A stretch of 64,000 nucleotides of DNA from Sarcocystis neurona (Eukaryota; Apicomplexa; Conoidasida; Eucoccidiorida; Sarcocystidae): NCBI GenBank assembly GCA_000727475.1, contig KL647298.1, positions 684,552 through 748,551 on the forward strand, in the 5' to 3' direction. A program made the translations under genes and the position numbers. Shown one piece after another: positions 44,787 through 56,800 of the stretch (its first letter is position 1; the number at the start of each line of letters is the position of its first letter). Under the pieces are notes generated by a model, which saw nothing but the letters and a program-made list of their open reading frames with translations, made no database searches and was not told the DNA's origin.

Positions 44787-47695
44787 TCGCTCACTGGCGG
44801 CGCTTTGGAGATGGAAGGCTAGGCGGTTAGACGAGCGTGTTCAACGCCACTTCTCGCATTTTTGTAATACTTACTTTCCAAACTCACCCTCACCATGGTT
44901 TCCGCTTGTGCTTCCAGCTTACATAATATCACGGAAAAATATGTATGTGTATACTGATTTGGGTATACAAGCCTTCAGGTGGCATACGTGCATAGATACA
45001 TGTAGGTATACCTCTATGCCTACATCTGTATCTATATCTATATCTGTATATATATATATATACACTGTACACATTTGAAGCTCTGCTGTACGCACCATGT
45101 AGGATGATACCCTTCATTTGTAATTCACAGGTACCCAGACAAACTTGTCACAAAGTCGTTCTTTAACGCTTTGGCCACAGAGGTGTTCGTAGTATCTCTT
45201 CCTACAGAATAAAAGGGAGGTACCGAATGAATGAAACGCAAACAGCTGTGTGCAAAACGATCGGATAGGGTGCACAAGAATTTATCCCACGTAGGTGACT
45301 ACGGTGTTCCGCGAATATGTGTCATACGTCATCGAGGAACGAAAAGTGATGTGGATACTGCGGTTTTAGTGTCGCAACAAAACCTGCATACACGCCAAAT
45401 CACAGAGATGCTGTCTGACTGAGTCTACCACAATATACATGCCACCCAGGCACCTGCAAATTGTTAATGTATCAGCGCATACGACTGGGTTCATTTATTT
45501 GCATAATGTAAAAATGTGGAATATACGCATCGTACACACATATTTACCTACACTGCTGTGGTTGGACATCTGTGAACAAGAAAACCCCATATGCTTCCTA
45601 TGCTTTGTCTGCGTAACGTGCAAATGCGAGACCGTGAGAGGGAATTCTGCTAGCTCGCTTCAGTGAATACAAAAAGGGACACAGAGAAAGAGATGCCCAT
45701 AGAGGTGAGGGTGAAGTGGGCAGCCGGCATCGATTGGTGCACTGGCCTGTCCAGCGCGCGAATTAGACATTAGAGGTGGTCGAAGTCGGGTACTAATCGC
45801 GCAATACGCAGGTGTAACCTTCAGGATGGAAGGTCGTGAGCGTGCGTGTAATCCTGCGTGGCGGGTAAGGAAATCAGCGAACGAAGGCGCTACACTCATG
45901 ACCTCAACATGTATACTCTAGTGACGAAAGCCAGATAACCGCTCAGGGCGGGAGAGAAGTGGAATGCAGAAAATGCGGACTGAGTAAGTGAGGAATAGTA
46001 GCGGCCAAGCAGAATCCCATGCATGCAGGTTTCCATGCCCTCGTTCGAACGGTGTTCTCCTTATCACACTCTAAGGATGTATATGCGTGTGCAGACACTG
46101 TGCCAGTGTGCGTATGTGTGGCGATATATGATGCATGAACTCCGGCTTCGTTGCGCAACGAAAGCGATACGTACGGACGTATGTCTATGTATACGTTCGT
46201 ATGTTACCATATATATATATATATATACATATATAAATACCGTGATACGTGCGCTGCTTTGTTGACCAGGCAGAAGACTGGACTGGAATCTAGACATATC
46301 CATCTGCGCATGCGAAAGCTCGTCAAGTTAGGTACGCACTCATGGAAAGACGAGTGGTGTTATGATGCATACGATAACCTGTGGGTGCAGCACTCACGTG
46401 CTGACTGAAAAGAACATATGCCGCGGTGTTCGAAGGCTTTGCGGTCATCTACCAGACTGTCCGCGCAATTTGTATCAATCGAGCCCCAGAAACGTGTTGG
46501 ACCCATATGCATTTATCACCGTGCACGAGAGAGATAAACGTTTACGTTTATCTCCTACAAGTATCAATGAATACACACAAACGTGCAGAGAGACACTGAT
46601 AGATGTATTTTTACTGCGAGAGGCATGCTGGTTCTGGTAATCCCACCTCGAAATTGTGGTCACACAGTATGACCTGTATAAAAGAGAAAGCGTTCCAGTT
46701 TCAAGGAAGGGAGCCCGAAAGAAGAGTAGTTGCGTAGAAGAAGAAGGAGACAAGGAATCATGTGAAGCAGAGTTAACCAGAGTAGTGGAAGCTTTACGGA
46801 GAGCAGAATACTTGCTATTCCAGTGAAGTGTATATACGTACTTACTGGCACACAACTGATCATAATTCGGAGAAAGTCACGCACTCGCAGGAGCGGACAC
46901 CGGAAACTATGGGAGGGAAACCTCTCATTGATATCGTCGTCATCATTACCGTCATCCTTTTGTGAACACATATATCTGTGTGTACTGTACGTAGGGAGTG
47001 ACCTTGTTCATACAGATATCGCAGTGTGTACTTGTATCTCCTCTCCGGCGGTGCACCTGTCTTGTTTTATACGTAAGCTGCTGTACTTTGGTCGCTTACA
47101 TTTGCACAAATTGATGTAAAAGGTCTAAAATTGTTCTGTAAAGTGTGTGCACACATGTGCGTACGTACAAAGATTCTCTTCACGAATTTGTATGAAACGT
47201 GTTCAGTTTCTATATATGTACCAAAAAAGTGAACTCTTTCCGTTGTTCTATAAGGATAAATAAGCGTACACCTGCGTCTGGGACTGTCCCCGTGCATTCT
47301 CGGATTAATACGCCAACACTTGCGCAGGTGTTTGTCTGCGTACCTTTTTCTGTTCCCTTTCCCTCAGACAGCCTTGTCGGATACCCGTTGCCACCACGGC
47401 CACAATCACTCGCGTCGAACGCTGCGTGTACGCGAGTGCTCTCGTCGCTGCGTACGTTTATAGAACACTAAGGTGACTTACAACAAAAACCGTCCCTCGT
47501 GACTCTGATGCTGGGATTGTGAAGGAATGTACGACCTGAAATGGATGTCGAATATAGTCTTCCATATGTTTATACGTATTTAAGTACGTGCGCACTAATA
47601 TTTATATATATGTGTATATGTATATATATATATATACCCAGACATATAGGTGAATACACGTTCGTGTAGTCTCTATGTTCCAGATAACAACCCTG

Positions 47696-47810
47696 GAAAC
47701 AAAGCTGTCTATCCTTACCGTCCAGCTGTTTCTCATATGCTCATATGCAAAGGCAACAAAGCTACCTGTCCTTACTGTACAGTTGTTACGCGTATGTTCA
47801 CATGCAAAGG
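47696..47810. repeat. Tandem duplication, 58-bp unit
   Basis: Copies 47696-47753 and 47754-47810 are about 75 percent alike by eye, both with ACAAAGCT, TCCTTAC and CATATGCAAAGG or CACATGCAAAGG. The minus strand is open across both. Confidence 0.85.
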
Positions 47811-47951
47811 TTAAAGTGTAGTGTTCAGAAAAAGCAGGCCTTGCGATGGAAAGAAAGTGTATGAGGCCAACTCCTAAAGGTCGAGAAGAAACACCCGCGT
47901 ATTTGCGCGTACATAAATAAGTGCAAGTTCGGCTTTTACGGTCACTATACA

Positions 47952-48067
47952 GGGAAAATTTGGAATGGCTTTCTACCGAAGACATCCAATACCTGAACGG
48001 TTGTTGGACACGCGGAAAAATCTGGAATTGCCTTCTACCCAAAACCTGAACGGTGCTCGGGCACACT
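47952..48067. repeat. Second tandem duplication, 55-61-bp unit
   Basis: Copies 47952-48012 and 48013-48067 share GGAAAA-TTGGAAT, CCTTCTACC and ACCTGAACGGT. One copy carries a few extra bases. It lies about 140 bases from the 58-bp duplication, in the same open minus frame. Confidence 0.8.
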
Positions 48068-51000
48068 GGATTTTTTTTCGTCGCCCGTTCTACTACCAGG
48101 GCAGCCAGTGAAAGGTTGAGGTAGGTACTCTTCTTACAAATTCTGTCATTTGTGAACAAGTACGCTATCAAAAGCAGGTCGATTGAACAGGCATCCTAGC
48201 TCTCAGGACGGCTGCGTCTCATCTCGCCGAAGCAGCCACCGACCTTTTCTATTGCTTCACTTCCTATGCCGCAGGGCACTGCTAATATTGAGACATCGTA
48301 CGACCACTGAGATGCAAACGTACATAAGATGCATGTGTGTTCTTAGACAAATCCATTTACCTACATAATTTAACAGATCTTCCCCTGTAGAGCAACGCAG
48401 ACACACTTATTTGCGATCCAACTGCAAGGCGTACAGGAGCAGATCTTCAAATCCCCGTCTACGTAAAATGTATTGATTTTTACGCTCATTTAGAACTGGC
48501 GTAGTGGTTAAGGGTCTTTGTGCCACAACGGTAGCCCTTTCCATAAACTCTGGCGCTCCTAAGTCCCCCAGATACATGCACAGATATGTGTATGTATATG
48601 TAGTTACAAATTGTGAGTTGAATTTTCCACCTGTTCGCACTTGCGAATCTGCGTACGCATAGGGTGGTTTTCTACATTACACGCGCGGTGTAGTAACCCT
48701 GGAACTCGCCTATTCGAACGCGTTTGTGCACGTATTTATACGTTTACAAACGTACACGAATAACAAAGCTACATTAATATACACATATATTTGTGCGTAT
48801 ATGTACGCGTATCCATCCACGTAGCCATCGACGTCTTCTGTCGTTCCTCTAGGTATTTGGACACGAGCGCAGAAACAGCGCACCAGGCTCTCCAGGAGAA
48901 ACAAGCATGAAGGCCGCCGAGCCACCACGCAGCTCTCTGTATGTTGCATAAATAAGGTTCCGTAGAATTGACGAGGAATTACACCTCTTGGACCCAATGC
49001 GGTCGTAAAGGGGCTCACGGCGTACCAGCACGGCTACACACGCCAGCGAAAAATGAAGGCGTGCATGTGTCAATATGTACGTGTCACTGCGCAGATACGC
49101 ACTTCAGAGCACCTTGCTCTCTCTTCGGTGTTTCCACAAAGAGCTCCACGGGTTCCCCTCGTCGCTTGTAGTGAGCTGAGTAGCAGGTCTGTGTGTTATG
49201 CGCTAAATTTGTGGTACACAGCCGTCGTCGGCTATTCAGCGTGCCGGTGAGCGCACGTACGTACAAGGAGGTCCACCTACCTCTATGAACAAGGCGCCTG
49301 AGTAATAGTGCTTTGCAGCTGAAAAGGAGAATGTTAAAAAAAAAACCTTGAGATGCATATAATTCTCATTGGGGAACTTAGGAAACAGGGAACTGGCAGG
49401 ACGGGAATGCTATACTCCACGCGCACACGAAAAGATTCGCGCTGGAGCAAATCCCACACATGCTCCAGGTGAGTATTTAATAGAAGGTAAAACGGTCGTC
49501 ACTAGGCGAGCAGCGTTGCTTTCCGTACTTAGCTGGTCAGTCAGAATGTATATGCTGGTACTATGCATGGAAGTGGGGCTTCTAGCGTGCGTACGTGTGG
49601 ACTTGAGGCAAGGTAGAGTTTGTCCTGTCGATTCCTGAGCTGCTTGGCCTAATATGTAAAAATATAATGTGCATCGCCTGTACGAGTTTCAGGAAGGGCG
49701 CGTCTCTCTACTGTCACAGCCTTTATTGAGCATCTCAATCCTGTCTATATGTGTACGTGTGCACCCCCTTGCGTCTACATACACACGTATATACTTTGGA
49801 CGCACCCCTAGGCGCATAGCATTCACGCCACACGGACACTCACAAGCGTCTCGATAAGAGAGTCCCGAAGATTACTTTGGCACCTTCCTCGACCTAATCA
49901 ATACAACCATTTTTCAGACCAGCGTCAGGTGTATACGCACTTGAGCGGGCTACGATGTTGAATGTTTTATCTACACGCACTACCTCTACGTTTCCAGGGC
50001 CGTATCATTTCCCTGATAAGTCACGCAGTCGTTTCTCATGGAGTAACACATCCTGCTCACATACACAGTAGCCATGCAGTTAGATGGTCGAAGTGAGTTG
50101 CAGCAGCCCTTGATGGGCGACCCCCCCGTAATTCGTATACGCCAAGCTTTCCCAAGAACAGCAAAACCGTGCGAATCAAAGTTTTACATGTGTGTGCCCT
50201 TTTCGTAAACTTCAATGTACGTCCATCGATACGACGTATGAGAAACATCGGCTAGGAATCTGCAGAACATGCTGGGCGTGTCGATGAAAGATACGTACAA
50301 CTTTTCTAGGGAAAGTAGGCATCTGAGACGTACACATGAAGTGCATCATAAAATTGATGTCGGATTTTCCTGCGGTTTGCAGTGCATGTTTTGAGTGCGG
50401 CTTTATGCCCACAAATCTCTTCATCTTTTGACAACTTTGCAGCTGCGTTGTTCATGCATCCCTTGTGTGGCATCCTTCGAAACATTTCTTATACGCAGTC
50501 GACTCGCCATCCCTACAGAAAGCAGGGCTTATCCCTTCATCGACCTCCTTTTCACCTCTTATTTGACCCTCCTTATGCTGCTTGACGTGCTTGACGGGTG
50601 TAGCAAGCAGTGCACTGGATGTCGGTGGCTTCTCGTCGAGCGAACGCAGAAGTCTTGCCCCGCATGCCTCGACTAATGGCAGAATTTTTCTACACTAGGG
50701 GTTGCGAATACCTTCCTCCGAGGCACCAGTGGAATGGCCGCGCTGCAAGAATAACAGAAGTATGCATAGAAGCTGATGTCGCTGTTGTCTCCTGTTTATG
50801 TGTAATTTACTTTTCTTAGCGGTCTATCTGGGGTGCAGATGTGACGCCCCTTTTCTGTGTCCAGCAAACAGCACCGGCAGCAGTCATTCTCCTGTCTCCT
50901 TGTACAGAGGATAAGTACAGCGTGTAGTGGCTGAAGCCTACTGCTTGTGTCGAAATAAAGACTAGGTAAAGCACTGTAGGCTTGAGATCTACGTAGCCGT

Positions 51001-51292
51001 TTAGCCATTGTTGTCTACGATGTTCTTACCATCAAGACGATACCAGTGTACACGCGTTTCAGACGGAAGTGACGACGGCTGCCTCCGTGCTGCAATGGTT
51101 CTTCCCGTTGTTTCGTCGCTTGATGAAGACTTCCTGAAACGTGTGCATGACAGACTGTCTCTGTTTTGATTTTGCTTAGTAGCCCTCGTCTGACCAAGCA
51201 AACCTCACAGCGTCCGCTGCGTTAGTTGTCTTCTAAAGCTGTTCTACAATCCGTTAGATGGATTGCTGCATTTTAAAGCCGCTACAGCAGCC

Positions 51293-51496
51293 ATGCTCTG
51301 CCTTGCACTTTCTCTTATTGCCCTTCTTCTGTGTGTGTACCTCCTCCCCGTTCAGGAGATTTCTCCCTTCAGAGGTACATATCCGAACTCCCTTTCTGCA
51401 GCGCTCCACAGTTACACTGGACGCTGCACGCACGAACGCCTACCAGAAATCACCCGTACTACCGCAGGTTTCTCAGGTGTATCCTCAGCAGCATAA
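51293..51496 (+). CDS. Possible small secreted protein
   Basis: An ATG-started frame of 67 residues with a textbook signal-peptide profile: short start, hydrophobic core LALSLIALLLCVYLL, then a polar tail containing GRCTHERLPEI. It could be the first exon of a longer gene, since possible donors (TCAG|GTGTAT) lie near its end. No family recognised; Eimeria surface antigens also start with a signal peptide but I see no diagnostic residues. It may be chance in an ORF-poor region. Confidence 0.3.
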   Translation: MLCLALSLIALLLCVYLLPVQEISPFRGTYPNSLSAALHSYTGRCTHERLPEITRTTAGFSGVSSAA

Positions 51497-51991
51497 GTTT
51501 GACTTTGGAAGTGACTAGCGCGCGTGGTGGAACCCTTGTTTCGGGGAGCGTGTTCCCCGTGCAAACAAGTAGATTCATTACGTCGAGATCTACTCGACAT
51601 TGATGCGCTCTTCGTAAGTCACTTGTGTGGACTCCAAGCGGTGCACTTCTGCGCGTTCTACTCCTCAGAGGTATTCTTTTACCTCCCTGAGTTCCTTTTC
51701 CTCTGAACCTTCGGGGGGAACTCCTTCTTCAACGACTGGCAGCATTCACCTGTAAACAGCTTTTTTCACCAGCACGTTGACCTACCGTTGGACGGAAATT
51801 GACTTCGTAAAGTCTTACAAATTAGTGCTTGTTCTCGCCTGGGCTCTGAGCGGCGAGTGAACAATTCAGGTGGAGAACTCCTCACATATGTGCATCATAC
51901 AATCTCGCTGTAGTAGCCAACTGCGAACGGGCCACGCGCTTGGTATGCCCGCCTTGCGACGGAAGAATAAACAACTGCATCGTGATATAAA

Positions 51992-52210
51992 ATGGAAGAC
52001 GACACCGGAGAGGCTAGCGCTCGTTTCTCTTCCGTCGAAGTCCCGTCGAGCAAAAATGTTGAAAAAACAGAAGAGCATGCAGTACTGGAGAGTCCTGCGC
52101 TGCCAGAGACAGTATCGCCAGAACAGCTACTTCGTGAAAGACTCTGCCTAAGAGCCAAGGGCGCTACTAATTCCGACCTGTCCTGCCGTAGGGCAAAAAA
52201 TGTACAAAGG
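51992..52210 (+). CDS. Possible first coding exon of the dynein gene
   Basis: ATG in a good context (AAAATGG), 73 codons of mixed, charged composition (MEDDTGEASARFSSVEVPSS, then EQLLRERLCL), ending in phase 0 at AGG|GTAAAA. A second candidate at 52405-52581 (acceptor TACAG, donor AAC|GTACTG, phase 0 both ends) would fit between it and the exon at 53809. No conserved motif supports either, so the link to the downstream gene is inference. Confidence 0.3.
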
Positions 52211-52679
52211 GTAAAACTCGAAAAAAACATTGTTTTCTTGCACAGTGTTGGAGACCCTGTGCGTGTCTAGAGAAGAGGTGCAGCAGCACAAGGGGCACGC
52301 AGACACCAGCGTGTCTCTGTAGATGGCATCGCAGTGTGGCCACTGTTGTTATGCGCACAATTTTCGTAAGAGCCCTCAGCCGGCAACTGTGCAGTGAAGT
52401 ACAGGCGGACTACACACGCCAGACCCGAGTATCAGCAAACAAGGAGTATCCACATAAAAGACTCACTAGTTCCAACGCTGCTTCGCCTTCCTGCTTTCGC
52501 TCTTTACTAGACATCGTATTTGATCCTAAGACGGAACGGAGACGCAGTGAAACGACCTACGTGTTCCTTGCGTCAGCCAACGTACTGTCGCGAAGAAGCA
52601 TGGCAAACAAAGCGGCGAACGTTCAGTCTTTGTCTCTCCTTTCGAACAAAGCCCAACCACAGCGCGGTGCGTGTACATG

Positions 52680-53808
52680 TACGTACGCCGTACCTGCACG
52701 TATCTGTGTGTACTGCGTCGTGAGTAGATGCATATATACGTATCCATGCGTGCATGTAAGAGGATACGTGTGTAGACACATGTGTGTATACACAGACCTA
52801 TATCTTTAGATACATATGTTGGCATAGTGCCTAGGTGTGTGGGTACACATGGTGTCTGCGTGCGTACACCGGTGTATGGTATTTTGGGTGTGTGCCTGCA
52901 TGCTGAGGCCAATACATGTGTGTGTGCGTGTGTAAGTGTGTGTGTAAGTGTACGTGGATCGGCTTGCGTGCACGTATTTGCGGAGGAGTTGCAGACTTCA
53001 GGTGCTCACGTACTTTCCCTTTTTTTGCAGTAATCATGTGACTATGTAGTCGTATTCGCGCATATCTGTGAAGTCGCCTTCCTCGTCGAGTTCTCAACGT
53101 CTCGACACGTCCCCGTGCGCTTCAACGTGCATCCGGATGAGCGAGCGTTCACACTCCCTGCGTTCGTCAATTATTCCACGGTGTGTGCGTGTTGATGCCT
53201 GTCTGCCTGCTTCTCAACGCGCAAGCTCCAACGCAGAGGCAGGCCTTCCATATTCCACAAGAGACAGGGTTGCAGCTTTCTAGCACGAGGCAGCATGATG
53301 TTCAACGAAAATGTTTGGGAGGATTATACCACCTGACGGTGACACAGAAGAGTTTCTTTGTTTGAATGCGTGTTCGACACACGCAGCGTGTTGACTTTTG
53401 CTCGCGCAGCAGATGTACTTCAACATCTAAGAGCACGTACATATAGATGTACGTGTAGCTGGCGTGGAACGCGTCTGTGATTGCGCCACACGCCACAAAA
53501 CAGATGTGTGTGCAGCGTATACCGACAGACGAATCTACATCTTTCTCACTTTTTGTGTATATATATATGGATATGTGCAGCCACCTGCCCCCTCTCTCTT
53601 TCTCCCCATAAATATATCTATATATGTATATATATATGTATATTTATATGTGTGTGTCTTCCGTTCCTCAGACGCCACAATGATATGAATATAAACGCAC
53701 GGCGTACATATATATATATACATCTTATTTGTTCGCTCTCTCCCTGTTCCTTGTCTCTGTCTCTCACTCTCTCACTACGCATGTGTCCTGTGTATCTGCG
53801 CATCTCAG
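52680..53808. other. Spacer or intron before the 53809 exon
   Basis: Contains GT-rich sequence at 52900-52970, a (TA)n cluster near 53560-53730 and a long pyrimidine tract leading to the CATCTCAG acceptor at 53808. No coding signal recognised. Confidence 0.5.
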
Positions 53809-56800
53809 GCACGGCATTCCGAGGTGTCTCGGCAGGCTGAGACGACGGTTAGCGGCCTCTTTTGGCTTTCTGACCCGGCAGGAACATCCTCACGCAGGAC
53901 TTCTTCCCGTTCCAGCGATGAAGGAAGCGCACCTGAGCAGATCAAAGAGGCCGTCGCTGAGCTCAGGGCTTTGCCTGCTGGTCAGAGGCAGGCGGATATG
54001 AGTCCGTCCCTGCTGCTGAGCAGTGCCGCGGTCCCGAATGATGACGCGGAGCGGCTGCGGCAGCTGGAGCGAGCGGCAGCACGCCGTGCCATCCACGAAC
54101 AGCAGAACACAGCAGAGAGCGGAGGCCTCAGGGAGTACCGCGTTGGGCCGAAGGGGCTCCTGATACCTCATACAAATGTCTTGCCGTTGAACGTGCAACT
54201 GCTGTTGAATGCTGCGGCTCCGGGAAGCCCTGCCGCAGCAGCGCGTGCGTCTGGGCGGCATGCGAACAACCGTGGAGCTACTTCCTTTTCTTCTGCGGCA
54301 GGCCATCAAGCGCAGCCTTCCTCTCCTCACGGTGTTATCGCGACGAACAGCAACAGCAACAAATCTGCTGCCTCTGGTGACGCAGAGAAAGACGGTTTCG
54401 GCGTGCGAGAACCTCAAGTAAGTGTGTGGAGGCTACCTAGCTCCATGTGGAGCAAAAGGACACGCAGCACCAACACGTCACATTCTCCGGTGTAGAGCCG
54501 CTGGACGTGAAATGTGTGCTGCTTACGGAGGAGTCTCCGTGCAGTCAAAATGGAGGCTCCAGGGAAGCAGAGCAGAGCGATATCGCAGGCAGGCCGCGTT
54601 TCACGCGAAAAACAAGAGGCCCAACTGTCCAGTTGTACGGAGGTTGCAGCTCCAGTACCAGTTTCTTTCTGTCCTGGCCCAGATACGGTTGCACAAGCCG
54701 TTATCCACAGGTACATGTCCTTTTAATATTGAATCCTCTATTCACGTCTATGTAGCAAACGAGTCTATGGGCAGAAAAGCACTGCAGCAAAGACCGTTTG
54801 TAAATGGGGCCCAAGATCGAATACTTCTGTGTACAGGCGAACATGCGTGGACGACAGACACAGGCAAAAGTGTGCACATTCACAGCTTTGCATCTAGAGG
54901 ATATGTGGATAGTCGTATGCATCTGCGCATGTATCTGGCTCTCTGCAGAAATGCACACACATCTGCAAATCTGTGTAAGAACACTGGCTCAGGTTTCCCC
55001 TCCTCCAGAGTTCTGTCTACCTGCTCCTTTATGGACAGTGGACAGCGTTACAATTGCATGCGCTCTCTTCTCAGTATGCTGCTGAAGGCGGTCCGGCGAG
55101 CAGATCTTTTAAGCTGCGTGAAGGGGCAGGGGCGGCAGAAGATAATAATTCAAGCCAGAACAACGAAGCGGCCCGCTTTCAGAGTGCGGCAGGAAGTGTG
55201 AAAGACATATCTCCGCAGGACTTCCTCGATATAATTCTCAGTCACCAGACACTCAGCGAGGAGTTCTGCTACATGAACAGGTGTGCCTTCCTGCGGCATC
55301 GCTATAGCTGATTCTGCATCTGCGCCTGTGGCCCCCCCTGTTTCTGCTGCTGTTGCTGATGTTGCAAAGGTGGTGATGCCTGCTTTCGCTGCTTCTGCTT
55401 CTAACGCTGCAGCCATTCTCTTTCCTTCTCCTGCCGCTGGTGCTTCTGCAGCTGACACTGCTGCTGCGGTCTGAGGACGACTCCGTCGCTTTGCTCTGTC
55501 TCGCTGCCGCAGCAGACGCGCCTTACGTGACGGGTCTCAGAAGGTCGTGCCCGACGTAACCTGTTGCACTTTTTCTTCTGTCGTGCTGCTGCTGCAGCTG
55601 CTTCAGCGGGTTTCTGCGCACAGTCTACCCCACACACCTCCGCCCTGGATTACACGTGCTGCTGTCCACGTCCTCTTCTTGGCGTTTTTCCCTCGTTCCG
55701 TCAAATTGTCCTCCTTCTCTACCTGCGACGAGCAACTCTCGTCTCGTCACTCTCGGCCTAACGCCCCCACTTCGCGTATATATATATGTATATATATGCT
55801 GGATATATCTGTGCACCTTTCTAACGCATATACGCATGCATGCCTCTATACGTGCGGCTCGTCTAGTGTTAGGCATTGGAGATGTCGCCCAACAAGTCAC
55901 TGGATTCTCTACCACGAAACAGGTTCCTGTGGCCACGGCTATACCTGCGCACAGGACTGCACTGTCTGCATTCACGTGTGTGTATTCCCCTGAAGTATAT
56001 CGGCGTCTACTTCTCTGCTTCTTCTTCTCTCCATCTATTTGCATTTCTTTTCTGACTCTGCGCCCCTTCTTACTGCAGAGCGATCTGTGTCTTCCTCCTG
56101 CTGTCTTTCCTTTGCAAGCTGTTTCTCATTCTATCTGTCTCTTGTCGATTCTGTCTCTCCTTGAGTAGCTCTCTACCGTTGCCTCCATCTCTCCCGTAGT
56201 GCACACGCCTTCTCATCCGTCTTCTCCTGTGTCTCTGCGCCTTGTCTCTCTTGCTCAAGTTTATGCCTGCGCCTTTCTGCCTGCGCCTTTCTGCCTGTGG
56301 TAGTCACCTCTACAAATGCTGCGTCCGGTCTTAGTCAGAAGAAGAAAATTCAAACTTTTAGGATACGACTCACTTGTATGCCAGCCTGTGTCTAGTGGTC
56401 GCACAAGTCCCCGCATACATATATATATATATACGTGTGATTTTACTGTCTCAGTCACCCCCTGCCGGCGGTACACATATACTTACACACGTATATGTTG
56501 CCGCAGTGTTTGTCCGGAAGGGGTTTATCTACACGTACATAAATTGCCGGATTCTCCGTCCCAAAAGGGTACCTCTAAATATGTATACACGTGTGTAAAT
56601 GCTGCCGTCGCACTCTCCCTGTGGACGGCGTGCATTCATATATATATATCTCTATATGTATACCTCCTGCCGGATTCGCCCTGTGGATTCAGCGCTTGAC
56701 AGAGTAGGGGAGGTTTGAGCGAATATAGTGACTCCGACTGCGTTGCGATGCAGGCCCCTGCTTTGCTTCTCTTCGTCCTAAATAATATTTTGTGTACCGC

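Larger units (their letters stand above)
42430..51250. other. Repeat-poor, ORF-poor segment
   Basis: Almost no CAG/CTG runs, few TGCATGCA motifs and few AT islands (short ones near 43715, 44490, 45045, 46205 and 47615). Open frames are short and mostly lack ATG. Best coding-like pieces: plus 44057-44293 (EEREIGNAAYLCLRLIGERF, VSIDEVLEKNRTPAKM), plus 45231-45422 (ATG start, 63 residues) and a plus frame ending at a perfect CAG|GTGAGT donor at 49471. None is recognised and I could not join them. Confidence 0.45.

Noticed and set aside
48480..48570. tRNA-like A box (GGCGTAGTGGTTAAGGG)
   Set aside because: No B box (GGTTCGANTCC) at the right distance and no acceptor-stem pairing seen. No other tRNA candidate was found.
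42430..53000. Transposon or retroelement as the cause of the repeat-poor segment
   Set aside because: No reverse transcriptase, integrase or transposase motifs (such as YxDD or DDE spacing), no long terminal repeats or terminal inverted repeats were visible.
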